The notes: generated from the letters alone by a model not told the origin. DNA of 64,000 nucleotides from Vombatus ursinus (GCF_900497805.2 NW_020954562.1:20672347-20736346); one strand, 5' to 3'. Counted from the stretch's first letter, positions 33,777 through 45,037 are shown. Made by a program: numbers and translations.

Positions 33777-33926
33777 CGGGGCAGCCAGGCGGCGCAGTGG
33801 ATAGAGCACCCCCCCGAAGTCAGAAGGACTTCAAATTCTGCCTCAGACCAAACACTTGATACTTACTAGCTGTGTGACCCTGGGCAAGTCACTTAACCCC
33901 AACTGCCTAAAACAAAAAAATTATCT
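33777..33926 (+). mobile_element. WSINE1-like SINE, first of a tandem pair
   Basis: cggggcagccaggcggcgca to aaaacaaaaaaattatcttg. The duplication aaagaaatcaaac at 33764-33776 recurs only after the second SINE (34090-34102), so the pair is bounded by one target duplication. Confidence 0.9.
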
Positions 33927-34089
33927 TGGAGCAGCTAGGTGGTGCAGTGGATAGAGCACTGGCCCTGAAATCAGGAGGACCTGAGTTCAAATCCAGCCTC
34001 AGACCAAACACTTGACACACACTAGCTGTGTGACCCTGGGCAAGTCACTTAACTCCAATTGCCTAAAAAAAAAAAGAAAGAAAGAAAGA
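33927..34089 (+). mobile_element. WSINE1-like SINE, second of a tandem pair
   Basis: Same orientation as the first, head gagcagctaggtggtgcagt, tail grown into (gaaa)n. Shares the unusual cagaccaaacacttga stretch with the first copy. Confidence 0.92.
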
Positions 34090-34124
34090 AAAGAAATCAA
34101 ACAAAGAAGAAAAGGTGCTATCAG

Positions 34125-34390
34125 AACAAAAATATTTATAGCAATTCTTTTTGTGTGGCAAAGAACTAGAAACTAAGGTGTGCCCATCAATCAAGGAACT
34201 GCTGAACAAAGTATAGATGTAAAGGAATATTACTGTGCTGTAATAAATGAGGAGACAGTTTCAGAAAAAAACTGGGAAGATATTTATGGACTGATGCAGA
34301 GTGAAGTGAGCAGGACCAGGAAAACAATTATAACATCAACATTGTAAAAATAAACAACATTGAAAGACTTAAAAACTCTGATCACTGCAA
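34125..34390 (+). mobile_element. L1 3'-region fragment
   Basis: Sense counterpart of the reversed L1 at 19.5 kb: tttatagcaattctttttgt, atcaatcaaggaactgctga, gatgcagagtgaagtgagca. Confidence 0.75.
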
Positions 34391-34489
34391 TGATAACTAT
34401 GAGATATAGATAGATGCTACCTTTATAATTCTTTAATGAACATATCATATAACATTGGGCATTATAGTTACCTGTGTTCATATCTTATC

Positions 34490-34597
34490 TTTCTAGACTG
34501 GAAATTCCTTGAGGGCACAGACATGTCTTATCTAAACTTGATATCTCCATCATCTAGTATAGAGTTGTGCATACAATAGATACTTAATAAATGTTTT
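34490..34597 (+). mobile_element. L2 3' end
   Basis: tggaaattccttgagggcac through atacaatagatacttaataa. Confidence 0.78.
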
Positions 34598-34914
34598 GAT
34601 GTTGTAGTCTCCTTAGTTCGCCTCCAGAGACAATATCTAGCACAGGTTCACAAGCAAATAATCTTGCTATGCTTAATAATATAGCTACTTCTCCCTATCT
34701 CCCAAGGCTGTTGAGAAGGAAGCACATTACAAGCTTTACTGTATTATACAACTGTGAATTTTTATTAGACTTATTGTTGGCTTCAAAGACAATGCAGATG
34801 ATGATGAATGTAGACAGTTCTGAAGTTCGAACAACAGCCTCATCCATTATGCCACCACCTAATTTTAAAGTGAGGTGTTGAAAACAGTGAGGTGCTATTT
34901 CAGATATGTTATTG

Positions 34915-35040
34915 CAGAAAACGCTTTGAACAAGGAGACAGAGGATCTGAGTTCAAGTTCCGGTTCTGCCAAAGGCTAACTGTACAATCTCAGGCAACTC
35001 ATTTTATTTCAATCTCTTCATTTCTAATGTGAGAATTGTA
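34915..35040 (+). mobile_element. MIR fragment
   Basis: agaggatctgagttcaagtt, gcaactcattttatttcaat. Confidence 0.65.
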
Positions 35041-35047
35041 GAATACT

Positions 35048-35223
35048 AGTATCATAGATTTAGAGCTAGAAGGACTTTAGTGGTCATCAAGTTCAATCTT
35101 CTCATTTTACAGGAGGAAACTGAGGTCCAGAGAAATGAAGTGATTTGTCTGTCACATAGTAAGTGCCAGAGCTATGTCTCTTACCCCAAATCCAGTGCTT
35201 TTAACATTACATTGGGCTGCCTC
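35048..35223 (-). mobile_element. MIR-type CORE-SINE
   Basis: atttagagctagaaggactt, tctcattttacaggaggaaa, ccaaatccagtgcttttaac. Confidence 0.82.
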
Positions 35224-35451
35224 CAGAGGACACCCTCACAGGGTTGGTATAAAAACTGAACAAAAACTCTGCCTGTCTCAAAGTCCTTCTGATAGTGTGA
35301 GGATGATACTTCTTGGAGGATTCTTGAAGGATAAACCAGTAGACTATGAACTGTGGCAGTTGCTGCAGAAACTTTGTATGACTCTGTGGGTCCAATAATT
35401 GGCTCAAAGGAACACAGATCTGTAGTCTGATGAGAGAAAGAGCACCTAGGG

Positions 35452-35592
35452 GAACCATTTCATTTACAGATGGGGAAACAGGCCAAGGAAGGCTAAGTGA
35501 CCTGCCCAAGGTCATGCAGGTAAAAATCATCAGAATCAGAATTTGAAATCTCTGACTCCAGATACAATTCCATTTCCACTTGACCATACTGT
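35452..35592 (-). mobile_element. MIR-type CORE-SINE
   Basis: tttcatttacagatggggaa, agtgacctgcccaaggtcat, attccatttccacttgacca. Confidence 0.75.
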
Positions 35593-35604
35593 TTCCTTGT
35601 ACTA

Positions 35605-35607
<3 letters not shown>

Positions 35608-35649
<42 letters not shown>

Positions 35650-35692
35650 TGGGTGTTTAATAAATGCTCATTAAATAAAGGAATGAATAAAC
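35608..35692 (+). repeat. (GT)n microsatellite at an L2 end
   Basis: About 20 GT units (35608-35647) directly followed by an L2-type terminus (gggtgtttaataaatgctca). Confidence 0.9.
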
Positions 35693-36344
35693 ATGGAAGT
35701 CCAATTAGGAAGCTGTTGGAAGAATCCAGGCTAGCTGGAGGTAATAGGGCCTCATTTGAGGACCCCAGATTAGCAAATGCCAAGACTCATCACTAGGTTG
35801 GCCACAGAGGGATGGGTTTTTCAATCACAACAACTCATAATAACCGACTACTAAAGTATAGAGAGGTTGGTGTGTAATCTCAGTTGATGGAGAGAGGATT
35901 CATACTGATGAAATCACAGATTTTTTTATACATGAAGTGAAGTGCACACATCAAACAGAACTAATAAGTTTGTTCAAAGCAGAACAATATTGAGAAATTT
36001 TTGCATCTGAGGCCAGAGGCAGAAACATTGTCCTCTTTTGGGAAGGAAAGAGGAACAGGGCAGACAGAGACTCTAAGATACATCACCTACTGCTGTCTAA
36101 TTTGATCCAGCAACCATTTACTGAACACCTATAATACACAAGGCAGTGTACTAAGTATAGAATTTTAACTAGAATCTTTGCATCTGAGGCAAGAAGCAAC
36201 ATAGGCATCCTCAGCTCAGAGACAGGGATAGGAGGAGACAAAGAGTCAAACACACCAGCACAAAGAAGTAATAGCCCAACCCTCTGTGCCTATAATATCT
36301 AAGGCACAATTCTAGCCACTGGGTATACACAGATAGAATGAAAA
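35693..36344. other. Unassigned stretch with possible 175-bp tandem repeat
   Basis: tttgcatctgagg occurs at about 36000 and 36177, each time followed by purine-rich text and an L2-tail-like block (36105-36165 reads as a reversed L2 3' end). Heavily diverged. Confidence 0.4.
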
Positions 36345-36545
36345 ATAATCACTAACAGAAATACATTTGATCAAAAGCCATAGATAAGTGTTCAAAGGCT
36401 ATGAACAAACTATTCATAAAAGAATTGCACACTATTAGCAATTATGTGGAAGAATGTTCCAAATCACTAATAAGTGAAATGTAAGTCAAAACAACTCTGA
36501 ATTACTTTCACTTCATGCACGGCAAATTGGCAAAGATGACAAAAT
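36345..36545 (+). mobile_element. L1 fragment
   Basis: Sense L1: tgttcaaaggctatgaacaa, aatgttccaaatcactaata, gtcaaaacaactctgaatta, ggcaaattggcaaagatgac. Confidence 0.75.
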
Positions 36546-36547
36546 TA

Positions 36548-36728
36548 AGGGACTCTAAGGTGGCAGGAAGAATAAAGTGCATTTCATGCATGGGGGATGG
36601 TCTGTGCAAAGGCCTGGAGATAGGAGATGGAATATCATGAATGGGACACAGTAAGCAAGCCAGTTTGACTAAAATGTAGAGTGCATGAAGAAGGGTAATG
36701 TTAATAATCCTGGAAGGATAGGGGAATG
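36548..36728 (-). mobile_element. LINE L2 fragment
   Basis: Reversed L2: aaggcctggagataggagat, aagcaagccagtttgactaa. Confidence 0.55.
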
Positions 36729-36732
36729 TCAC

Positions 36733-37085
36733 CCTCTATTCTCTCCAGTCCACACAACTGCCAAAATAATCATCATAAAGCACAAGTCTGACTATGGCTC
36801 TTGTTTAAAAATTCTCAAAGGCTTCAAGACCCAGGTTGGATCCTAACTTCCATAGGAAGCTTATCTTGATTCTCCCCATTCTGCCCTCCATCCAGTTGCA
36901 AGTGCTCAGAAATTACTTTGCATCTATACAATATCTTTTATATTTAATTTGTCCGTGCCATGTTGTTTTTCGACAATAGCATGTAATCTCCTTGAAGGAA
37001 GGAATTCTTGTACATTGTGGCTTTGTATACCCAGCACCTAGTATGTTGCTTGGGATACAGTAGTTGTTTAACATATGTTCATGGA
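36733..37085 (+). mobile_element. LINE L2 ORF2 end and 3' end
   Basis: taatcatcataaagcacaag, taggaagcttatcttgattc, then the terminus aatctccttgaaggaaggaa to agtagttgtttaacat. Adjacent to an L2 in the opposite orientation. Confidence 0.7.
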
Positions 37086-37127
37086 AGGAAGGAAGGAAGA
37101 GAGAGAAGGAAGGAGGGAAGGAAGAAG
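37081..37127 (+). repeat. (GGAA)n purine repeat
   Basis: Short ggaa/gaga tract directly after the L2 end. Confidence 0.85.
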
Positions 37128-37394
37128 ATCGCAGTCTAATTAGGAGAGCATTGGTAGAATCCAGGCTAGAAGTGATGAAATCCTGAATTTTGGTGATGAT
37201 CATGTGTGTTAAAAAAAAAAAGCATTTATGCACAATGTATTGAAGAGGTAGAATTAAGAAGACTTGGTAATCAATCCAATATGGTGAATGGAACTACCAA
37301 ACCAGGAGTGGCCTACCCTGAAAAAAATCACAGATCTTTCCTGTATTTGATAGGATATCAAAATTGCTACTCATATCTAAACCTTGTTAAAAAT

Positions 37395-37660
37395 CAAAGA
37401 CAGCTAAATGAAACAATGGCTAGACTGCTGGACCTGAGTCAAGAAACATCTGAGTTCAGCTCTAGCTTCAGATACTTACTAGTTACATGTCCCTGGGCAA
37501 GTGATTTAACCTCTATTTGCCTCACTTTCCTCATCTCTAAGATGGAGGTAATAATAACACCTATCTCACAGGGATATGATGAGGAACAAATGAGACCATA
37601 TCTTAAGCTCTTTACAAACCTTAATCTGCCACATAAATGCTAGCTATGATTGTCATCAAA
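37395..37660 (+). mobile_element. THER1/MIR CORE-SINE, full length
   Basis: tRNA-like head (gctaaatgaaacaatggcta), CORE (tgtccctgggcaagtgattt, cctcactttcctcatctcta), tail (ttaagctctttacaaacctt, aatgctagctatgattgtca). The 145-codon frame over 37206-37643 is a SINE read-through with no protein family behind it. Confidence 0.88.
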
Positions 37661-37971
37661 GCATCTAGCTACAATGGATCAATAAAGCATATTGAGTCTG
37701 TTTTGTTTTTTTTTTTGTTTTTTGCATGCAAATAGTGGCACTATGGGAATTTTAAAAAAAAATTTCTATGTCCACAACTCCTAAAAGAGTAAAGACTTAC
37801 GAAAGAAATCATCTTTTCAAGCAAAATCTTTTAAAATACAATATAGGATATGTTAATAAAATTAGCAATGATTTTAAAAGTGTTGGGTTGGCCATCTGAG
37901 GAAGTTTATAACATTTGTTTATCTTTATATTACCCTCTTTTAAGAAATCACTTTATCCAACCATCTCCTCT
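37661..37971. other. Unassigned AT-rich stretch
   Basis: T-rich run at 37702-37724. Nothing else. Confidence 0.4.
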
Positions 37972-38100
37972 AGCTAACATCCTAGATCTCTCCTCCTTTT
38001 CATAGTTAAATTCTTTAAGAAAGCCATCTACAGTAGGTGTCTCCATTTCTTCTCCTCACTTTACTCTCATCTAAACTCTCTGCAATCATCTGGCTTTCAT
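37972..38100 (+). mobile_element. LINE L2 ORF2 fragment
   Basis: tttcatagttaaattcttta, aagccatctacagtaggtgt, ctccatttcttctcctcact: same part of L2 as 1260-1340. Confidence 0.7.
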
Positions 38101-38462
38101 TGTTCTTGAAGCATCTACTATGGGCTAACACTGTGCTAGGCACCAGTTAGTCAATAAACAAGACAGCTCTAGAGCATCTTATTCCCTAGTAAAAAGGATG
38201 CAAGTCCTCCTGTGAGAAGTGCATAGAAGAGGTCCCCACAGAACAATTTGAGTAATTTGAGGAGGGTGGAGGAGGGAGGGGAAGAATTAGTTCTAGCTGT
38301 AGAGATGAGGAAAGAGGTAATGGAGGAGGTAGCACCTGATCTGGACTTTGAAAGAATAAGATTTCAAAGACAGAGACATGGAAGGAAACCATTCCAAGCC
38401 ACTGGCAACAACACACAAAGTCACAGAGGCAGGCAACAGCAGAGTAAAACTGAGGAACGGTG
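38101..38462 (-). mobile_element. LINE L2 3' part
   Basis: Reversed tail (catctactatgggctaacac) and 3'UTR (tggaaggaaaccattccaag). Abuts the sense L2 fragment before it. Confidence 0.68.
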
Positions 38463-38717
38463 AGCAGTTCAGTCTTCCTTTTTTGTTTAATTTATTTTAT
38501 TCTGAACTTAAGAAATAAAACAAACATTTCCATAACATAGTAGAATAAGGAAGAAAAAAGAAAGATGATTGCACATGAAAATGTGACACCCTCTGGTCAC
38601 CTTAGTTTAGATTTAGCAAATTCACAAAGCAACTGAAAGCACTTCATAGTTTATCTGTGGGTCCTCATGATATTGGCAGTCTTCCCAGACCATTCTTCAA
38701 TGAGCGAGTGAATGAAT

Positions 38718-38761
38718 AGATGAATGAATGAATGAATGAATGAATGAATGAATGAATGAAC
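38718..38761 (+). repeat. (TGAA)n microsatellite
   Basis: About ten gaat units. Confidence 0.93.
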
Positions 38762-38872
38762 AGAAAAAATAAACAGTGGAATCACTAATACCACAAATAC
38801 AATTTGAAACCATTTCTAATATTATTAAGAATATTTAACCAACCAATAGGAATTGAAAAACAGTTAATATGG

Positions 38873-39072
38873 AGGGGCTGCGTAGTATACTAGAAGAGCA
38901 TTCCAGAGAACCTGGGTTCAAATCCTGGCTTTGCTACTTACCTGTTTAAGTAGCAATTGACCCTGGGCAAGGTTATCTCGGTGAACTTCAGCTTTCTTGT
39001 CTATATAATGAGAGAATTGGACCAGGTTATCTTTAGCACTCCTTTCAGTTCTAAATCCTATGCTCTCATGAA
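38873..39072 (+). mobile_element. MIR-type CORE-SINE
   Basis: cctgggttcaaatcctggct, aattgaccctgggcaaggtt, ccaggttatctttagcactc. Confidence 0.82.
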
Positions 39073-39883
39073 CATAAATGTCGTCCAAAGGAACAACTTC
39101 ATTAAATGAATTAACTACTAGATAGATGGGGATTTTTGAATGTGTCAACACAAAACTACGTATCGCATTCATTTCATCTTATCCACATGGACCAAGAATT
39201 GTCAGTAGAGGCAGAACCTAGAATCAGAACCTAACACTAGCCTGCATATATTGAACTAAATGTTATAATGACATTCAATAAAATGGGATTCTACCTGCAG
39301 AGTCATTGGAAGTCCTAGCCTCACATAGACTAAATTCTCACCAAAACATTCAGTCTTGGTATTCCAGTGGCAGATGCATGCTCCTATTGGAGGGCTGGAA
39401 CAAGAATGTTGAAAGAAAAAGAAAAGAAAATGACCATTACAATGGGAAATGAGAATGAGAGTTTTCTCAATTGGAAAAAACATTAATACCATAGACATTA
39501 CTCAGGGGAGCACTCATCACTCCTTTTTTTTGCCTTCAGGTGATCCATGTAACCTTTACAAGAGCCATCACTAAGGGAGAACCTGCCAGTTTACTAGATT
39601 TCAAGATGTATTTCTTATTTTTATTGATCTGTGAAAAAGACTGTATTCTAATTAATGACTATAACCATTCACTAACCCAAAATGAGATTTCTCTGACACT
39701 TTAATCCTTCCACTTTGCAATTGCTTGCTAAACTCGAGTGTGGTGTTTTGCCTTAGCTAAGCTAAGTTTCTATTAGAGCATCTTTTTCTTTTCCTGACCC
39801 GAAGTCACTTTAAAAAGAAACATTTTCATTTGTATAGCTTTGGCTTTTATTCCTTATAGTAGTGTGATTCAAATATTTGTCAG
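39073..39883. other. Unassigned intergenic stretch
   Basis: No repeat or coding signal recognised. Confidence 0.4.
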
Positions 39884-39886
39884 TAT

Positions 39887-39921
<35 letters not shown>

Positions 39922-39925
39922 TACA
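39884..39925 (+). repeat. (CATA)n/(CA)n microsatellite
   Basis: tacatacata units passing into about ten ca units. Confidence 0.93.
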
Positions 39926-40046
39926 CCCATTCTTAGTTTTTAACTGAACACAAAAATAAGATTTGTAGAGTGATCAAGGAGAGACTGAATGTCCTCCATT
40001 TGAAACTTTTTCTCCTAGCTCAATTTTAAGAGATCAAGAGTATGGG

Positions 40047-40048
<2 letters not shown>

Positions 40049-40088
<40 letters not shown>

Positions 40089-40101
40089 CATGTGTGTGTG
40101 T
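40049..40101 (+). repeat. (GT)n microsatellite
   Basis: About 18 gt units, then an interrupted second run. Confidence 0.95.
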
Positions 40102-40422
40102 TAGAGAAAGAGAATAAGGTATAAAAAGAATAGGAAAAGAAGGAGAGAGTCTTCAGGTGAATGGGAAGAAAGGGAGTGGGGGAAAAAGGGGTGGGGAAAG
40201 AGAAAGAGGGGGTAAGGCAGTAAGAGAAAGGAGTAAGAGGTGAGACAGACAGAGAGAGGATTGAAAGAGACAGAGAAGGGAAGAGAGAGAGGAAAAGGAG
40301 GGACAGGAAGGAGAGGGAAGGAGACAGAACAGAGAGGAGACAGAAAGAAGAGGGAGGGAGAGAGGGAGAGGAAATGAGAGAGAACAAGAGAAAGGGGATG
40401 GGAAAGAAAGGAAGAAAGATTG
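40102..40422 (+). repeat. Purine-rich tract, about 320 bp
   Basis: Plus strand is overwhelmingly A/G in non-periodic gaga/ggaa text. The minus-strand frames of 162 and 101 codons (all S, F, L, P) are products of this bias. Confidence 0.92.
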
Positions 40423-41945
40423 CTTTATAGCTGCTACAACTGCAGTCAGAAATAGCATATGTAATAACTATCGTGAGCTGCACACTATCTAGAAGCCAAG
40501 ACCAGATTTTGTTCACTTTCATTAATTAGTTACTAAGGGGGAAAGAGATGACAGCTGGTTCCATCTTCTTCTATATCTTGATCATTGGAAAATATTGTAA
40601 GTATGCTTAGCATTTTATTTACATATACTTTAGCATGTCATGAACTGGGCACATTTACATGAATATTTATGACTACATTTATGTTAGTAAGATAAAAATG
40701 CATGGGGGAGGGGGAGAATGGGAGAACTTACTCTCTTCAAGATTATTCTTCTTAATGAATTTCTATATTCATATAATCTGCAATCTATTGTCAGAGTTGA
40801 TCATTGTAAGCAAGGTTAAAAATCCATCTAATGCTTTACACATGCCTGCTTGCTTTGTGTATTCCATATTAGTTGTAATTAATAATGAAATGCTTTTATT
40901 TTTTAAAAAGAGTAAAGATCTTTGAAGAAGTTATATCTTAGCAATATTGCTGATAGTTCATGAAGAGGTAAATAGTCAGAAATGTTTCTAGTTCCCACTA
41001 GAAGCTGTCTTATTTTGCTCCCTTCTTTATGATTTTAATATCTTATTTGTGATTACTGTTGGAAGGACCTCTGCATTTCATGCCTCTGTCTAAATCATAG
41101 TTTCTCCCTCTCTGTTTAACAACAGAAACACGATAACTCACCAGGAATCATTTAAACCACCACCGACAGCTCTGAGCAGTCCTTTCACTCTGTTGTAATA
41201 AAGGCACACTGTGTTTTCTCTAGCCAGTTATTTACTTTTCAGGAAACCTTTTCTGGGGACAGGAAAGCTGTTTTGCATGAACCACATCTGAGTGTGGATA
41301 TCCCTATAGAATCATGTGCCTAGTTTCATTTCTATTTTAGAAAAAAAGGCACCAAAGGACAGATGGCAAGATATGCAGGGCCAGCTAACAGAGTGGAGGA
41401 AAGTTTCTCAGCACCTTGAATACCTGGTAACTAACAATGTGTGGGTCTTAAGAAATTCACAACTCACAAGAATGTTGCTATTTCTATACTTAGCCTTCAT
41501 ATACTGGCCAAGAGTTGATTTATATATTCATACTTAAAAATGAGTATAGCATTACTGCCAGTGTTTAGGGAGTAGGATGGGCAGGGTTAAGGATGAGAGG
41601 CTGCTCTTTGGCTGATTTTAATCTTATTCTCCTACTTCTGATTGGGGGCAATCAGAAGAGTACCTCTTGCCGCTGTCCCCTCCTCTTCCCTCCTCTTTCC
41701 TTCTGTCACCATTCACCCTCCACCCTAAAGTTAGAACTGCAAGGTGGATAGGGTAGAGGAAGTATGATAGTTAGGGGATGTCAACAGCAGTGAAAAACTA
41801 TACATTCCGTAATGGTAGAAGAGAAATTTTGCTAAGCTCTTTGTTTTCAACCACTATCACTACCACCACACCATAGCTCCATCTTGATTATTGCCACTCC
41901 CATTTTACATACAGAAAAATCGAGGTACGTAGCAAATATGTAACA
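40423..41945. other. Unassigned stretch, 1.5 kb
   Basis: AT-rich to 41000, then more balanced, with no recognised repeat. Frames of 73 and 88 codons lack domain signal. A candidate for unique, possibly conserved non-coding DNA. Confidence 0.4.
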
Positions 41946-42285
41946 GATCATAGGATCATAGACCTAAAAACACTCTCAGAAGTCATCGAATCCAAGGGTT
42001 TTGGTATTCTGGTGCAACCAATGAGCCTCTTCTCAAAATGATATATTTAAATGAATAAAATAAAATACGTAGGATTGAAAAGAAAACTAGTTACATTGAA
42101 GTACAGTTATCTATGTATTTTCCAAAGTTCGAGGACCTCAAGTTAAGAACTCCCAATCTAGTCCAACCTCCTATTTTACAGATAAAAAGACCAAGGCCCG
42201 ATGAAGTTAAGCAACTTGCCCAAGGTCACACAGGAGACCTAAGTGTCAGAGAGGAAGAGGTTTCTGATTACAGCCTAGACTTTGA
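41946..42285 (-). mobile_element. MIR-type CORE-SINE split by a MITE
   Basis: Left part gatcataggatcatagacct to agaagtcatcgaatcc, right part ctagtccaacctcctatttt, acttgcccaaggtcacacag. The two halves join correctly once 41994-42156 and one duplicated octamer are removed. Confidence 0.85.
41994..42156. mobile_element. hAT-type MITE in a MIR
   Basis: 163-bp element between tcgaatcc (41986-41993) and tctagtcc (42157-42164), an 8-bp target duplication with two changes. The right end aagttaagaactccc fits the hAT-type ...GTTAAGAACCCCTG terminus. The interior (gaataaaataaaatacgtag, tacattgaagtacagttatc) matches a mammalian non-autonomous hAT family I recognise but cannot name with certainty. Confidence 0.72.
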
Positions 42286-42414
42286 ATAGCCTTTGATAAT
42301 AGTTGAGAAATCAGTAGCAGCACATAAATCTCCAGTGAATTTTCCATTTCCTTCTAATATACATTTTCCATTAAATGAACAAGTTAAGTGGGCAAGTTTT
42401 TTCACATACAATAT

Positions 42415-42632
42415 AGCAATGATATAAATAGAACAAATCCTGAACTTAGAGTCAGAAAGCCTGAGTTTCAGTCCTTATTGTGCCATTTACTAGGTGTGTA
42501 CCTCACCTATCTGGGCCTCAATCTCATCTGTAAAATGAGGAATCCTATTTATGCCACTGTGGGTTGCCATGAAAAAAAATGAACTTGTTAACTGTGAAGC
42601 TCCATATTAATGTGAGGGATAATGATGAAGGT
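42415..42632 (+). mobile_element. MIR-type CORE-SINE
   Basis: tgaacttagagtcagaaagc, ctcaatctcatctgtaaaat, tgtgaagctccatattaatg. Confidence 0.8.
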
Positions 42633-43094
42633 AGGGGTAAAGAAGAAGAATTCAGGAGTTTTTGAAAGGAGTGGGGCAATTTCAGAAACAACTTTGGCTA
42701 AGTGAATTATAACAATCATTTCCGGCTTTGCATCCAGTGGGGCTTCAAAACTTGTTGAATGAATAAAGAAATGCTAAATAAGAAAATGTTTTCATTTGTT
42801 AAACCCTATAACAATTACTTGGGGAAGGAGGGGGAGGCATTCTTTACTTTCTGGCTAGTAGCCACAGTACAAAATAGAAGTAATCATTGACTCCAATTGT
42901 TCCCTCTTAGACTCCTCAAGAGGAGAGAAATGCAGGGAATCAGCAAAAAAGGCAGGTGTGTTCAAGATGTCATTTGAGGGGGGTGTTGGGCACTTCCCTC
43001 TTAGCCAAATATTAAATCCCATCCTTAAAGCTGCATTCTTTTAAGCCTTGAAAAGTTTTCAGGCTTTCAAGATGCCATATTTAAATTAACACTT
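42633..43094. other. Unassigned intergenic stretch
   Basis: No repeat or coding signal recognised. Confidence 0.4.
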
Positions 43095-43395
43095 TTTATT
43101 AAATAATATTATTTTGTGTTTGTATAGTGATTGATGGTTTGCAAAAACATGTTTACATGCACAGTCATAAAAGCCCACACATATATAGAGCTTTATAGTT
43201 TACAAAGCTCTTCCCTCATAAAAACCTTGTTTGGTAAGTAGTACAAAATCCCTATTCCCACTCGACTCATGAGGAAGCTGAGATTCACAGAGAATTAGTA
43301 ATGTTCACACGGGTATACTAATAATAAGTGACTAAAGCAGATTTGAACATGTCTTCTACCTCAATACTGTTCCCATTGCACCACGCATTTGGTCA
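43095..43395 (-). mobile_element. MIR/THER1 CORE-SINE, doubled tail
   Basis: Two reversed tail blocks (43125-43160 and 43180-43220, tagagctttatagtttacaa), then CORE and head (gactcatgaggaagctgaga, cattgcaccacgcatt). Confidence 0.65.
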
Positions 43396-43545
43396 TCACA
43401 GTCCTACAAAATGTGCAAGGCAGATACTATTTCTCCCCTGTCCCCATTATAGAGAAAAAGATACTGAGGCTCAGCAAGGTTAGATGACATTTTATAATAT
43501 TACACAGTGATTATTTCTGAATTAATCCTAGGACTTCCACATCTC
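43396..43545 (-). mobile_element. MIR-type CORE-SINE
   Basis: gtccccattatagagaaaaa, gatactgaggctcagcaagg. Confidence 0.65.
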
Positions 43546-43722
43546 AGGATCATAGCTTTAGATAGAGAAGAGATGTTGGAGATAGAATAGCCAAATGGAC
43601 TCTTTTTAGAAAGGAGCACTCTGAGGTGAGGAAATGCAAAGCATTTTGCCGAATTCACTCAGGTAGTAAATAAAAGAGTCAGGATTGGAACTCAAGTCCC
43701 CCGATTCCCCTTCCAAAGTTCT
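43546..43722 (-). mobile_element. MIR-type CORE-SINE
   Basis: atcatagctttagatagaga, gagtcaggattggaactcaa. Third antisense MIR in a row. Confidence 0.65.
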
Positions 43723-44694
43723 TTATAAACCTTTGTCAGCTAACACCTTAGTTATGGGCTAACACTAACAGGATTTAGCAGAAACAGGACATGGAATAGT
43801 GGTAGGAAGCCCAAGAAGGGACCAAGATGGGAAACTGGAAAGTAGGGAAGGACTCTAATAGGAGAGATTGGAAGAAGATTAGGGAGAAAGGCTGAGAAAA
43901 GAAGTAAAAAGTGGGGAGATAATGTTCTCAAGACAAGTACCCCATTTCAAAATTTGGGGCTGTCACTTCTGTTACCCTGCTTTAGAAAACTCATTAACCC
44001 ATAAAATAGAAGGATACACAAGAGGCTAGGCTATGGCTTATTCCTGTTCACTCAGATTTACTCTTTTTACCATCTGGCCACTGAGTTCCCTTTAGGAAAT
44101 TCATTTCCAGGCACTGGCATTTCTGTCCACTGTTTAGTCTGACTGCTTGCAATGTTCCTTTATAGTCATGAATAGGGAGGAGGCATTCCCGGGAAGGAAT
44201 GCAGCTTATCTTGATTAACACATACAAAAGGAGAAAATGGGGTTACTTGCTTACCCAACGAAAGGAAAAATAAAATATTTTCTTTATAAAAGAAAACTGC
44301 AGATGTATCCCTTTCTTGCATTTTATTTTTCTATTTTTCTTGGGTTGTGCTAAGAATTTTATAGTGCTCAGGCTTTTCACCCATAATCATGTTTTTAATC
44401 TTCAAGGAGAAAGGAAATTTGAGAAATCTTCACAAAACATCATTGTCAGCCCTTTCTTTGCTGCACAATTAAATTAACAAGGAGGTGTATGGTATTATAT
44501 TTGTGAAGTAAATAATTTCATAGGCATCAGGGTTTGCATCAGAATAAAATAAAACTAGTTAGGGAAAACTCAATAAACTGGAATGCTTGTGGAATGAAAT
44601 GTTTCGGTTAATTGGATTTTCTCCCTAAATTGTTATGCTTGATAACCATAAATGCTTGTTGTTTTCATTCCTGCTGATGAATACTTTTCAAAGA
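43723..44694. other. Unassigned intergenic stretch
   Basis: No repeat family or coding signal recognised across about 970 bp. Confidence 0.4.
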
Positions 44695-44938
44695 TCTTAA
44701 AATTAGAAGGAACCTCAAGAGATTATCTGTACGAACTTCTTATGCAGGGCAAGAAAAATTGTAGGGACATGGATGTAGGGATGGAAGAGGCCTCAGTCAC
44801 TAATCCAACTGGCTCATTTGATAGATGAAGAAACTAAGAAACTTGAGAGATTAAGTGATTTACCCAAAGCCACACGGAAAGTTAGGGGTGGAATAGAGAT
44901 CTAAATCCAGGGCTCCTGCCTCCTGGTGCCATCCCAAG
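44695..44938 (-). mobile_element. MIR-type CORE-SINE with small insertion
   Basis: ttagaaggaacctcaagaga, tcatttgatagatgaagaaa, gatttacccaaagccacacg. About 40 extra bases around 44750. Confidence 0.75.
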
Positions 44939-45037
44939 ACCAAATTGCCTCCATTCATTAATTGTTTCAATTAGGTTTAATAGAATTTTAAGGACTACAT
45001 TTTGCTGAAATAAAACATAAAATCTTTCTTCAAATAC

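Noticed and set aside
37206-37643. 145-codon plus-strand frame
   Set aside because: More than half runs through a THER1/MIR SINE and the protein resembles nothing known.
38480-38580. Possible antisense L1 3' end
   Set aside because: The resemblance (attttattctgaacttaag, gattgcacatgaaa) is from memory only and too short to assign.
40034-40522. 162-codon minus-strand frame
   Set aside because: Translation of a purine tract and a GT repeat; only S, P, F, L and TH repeats.
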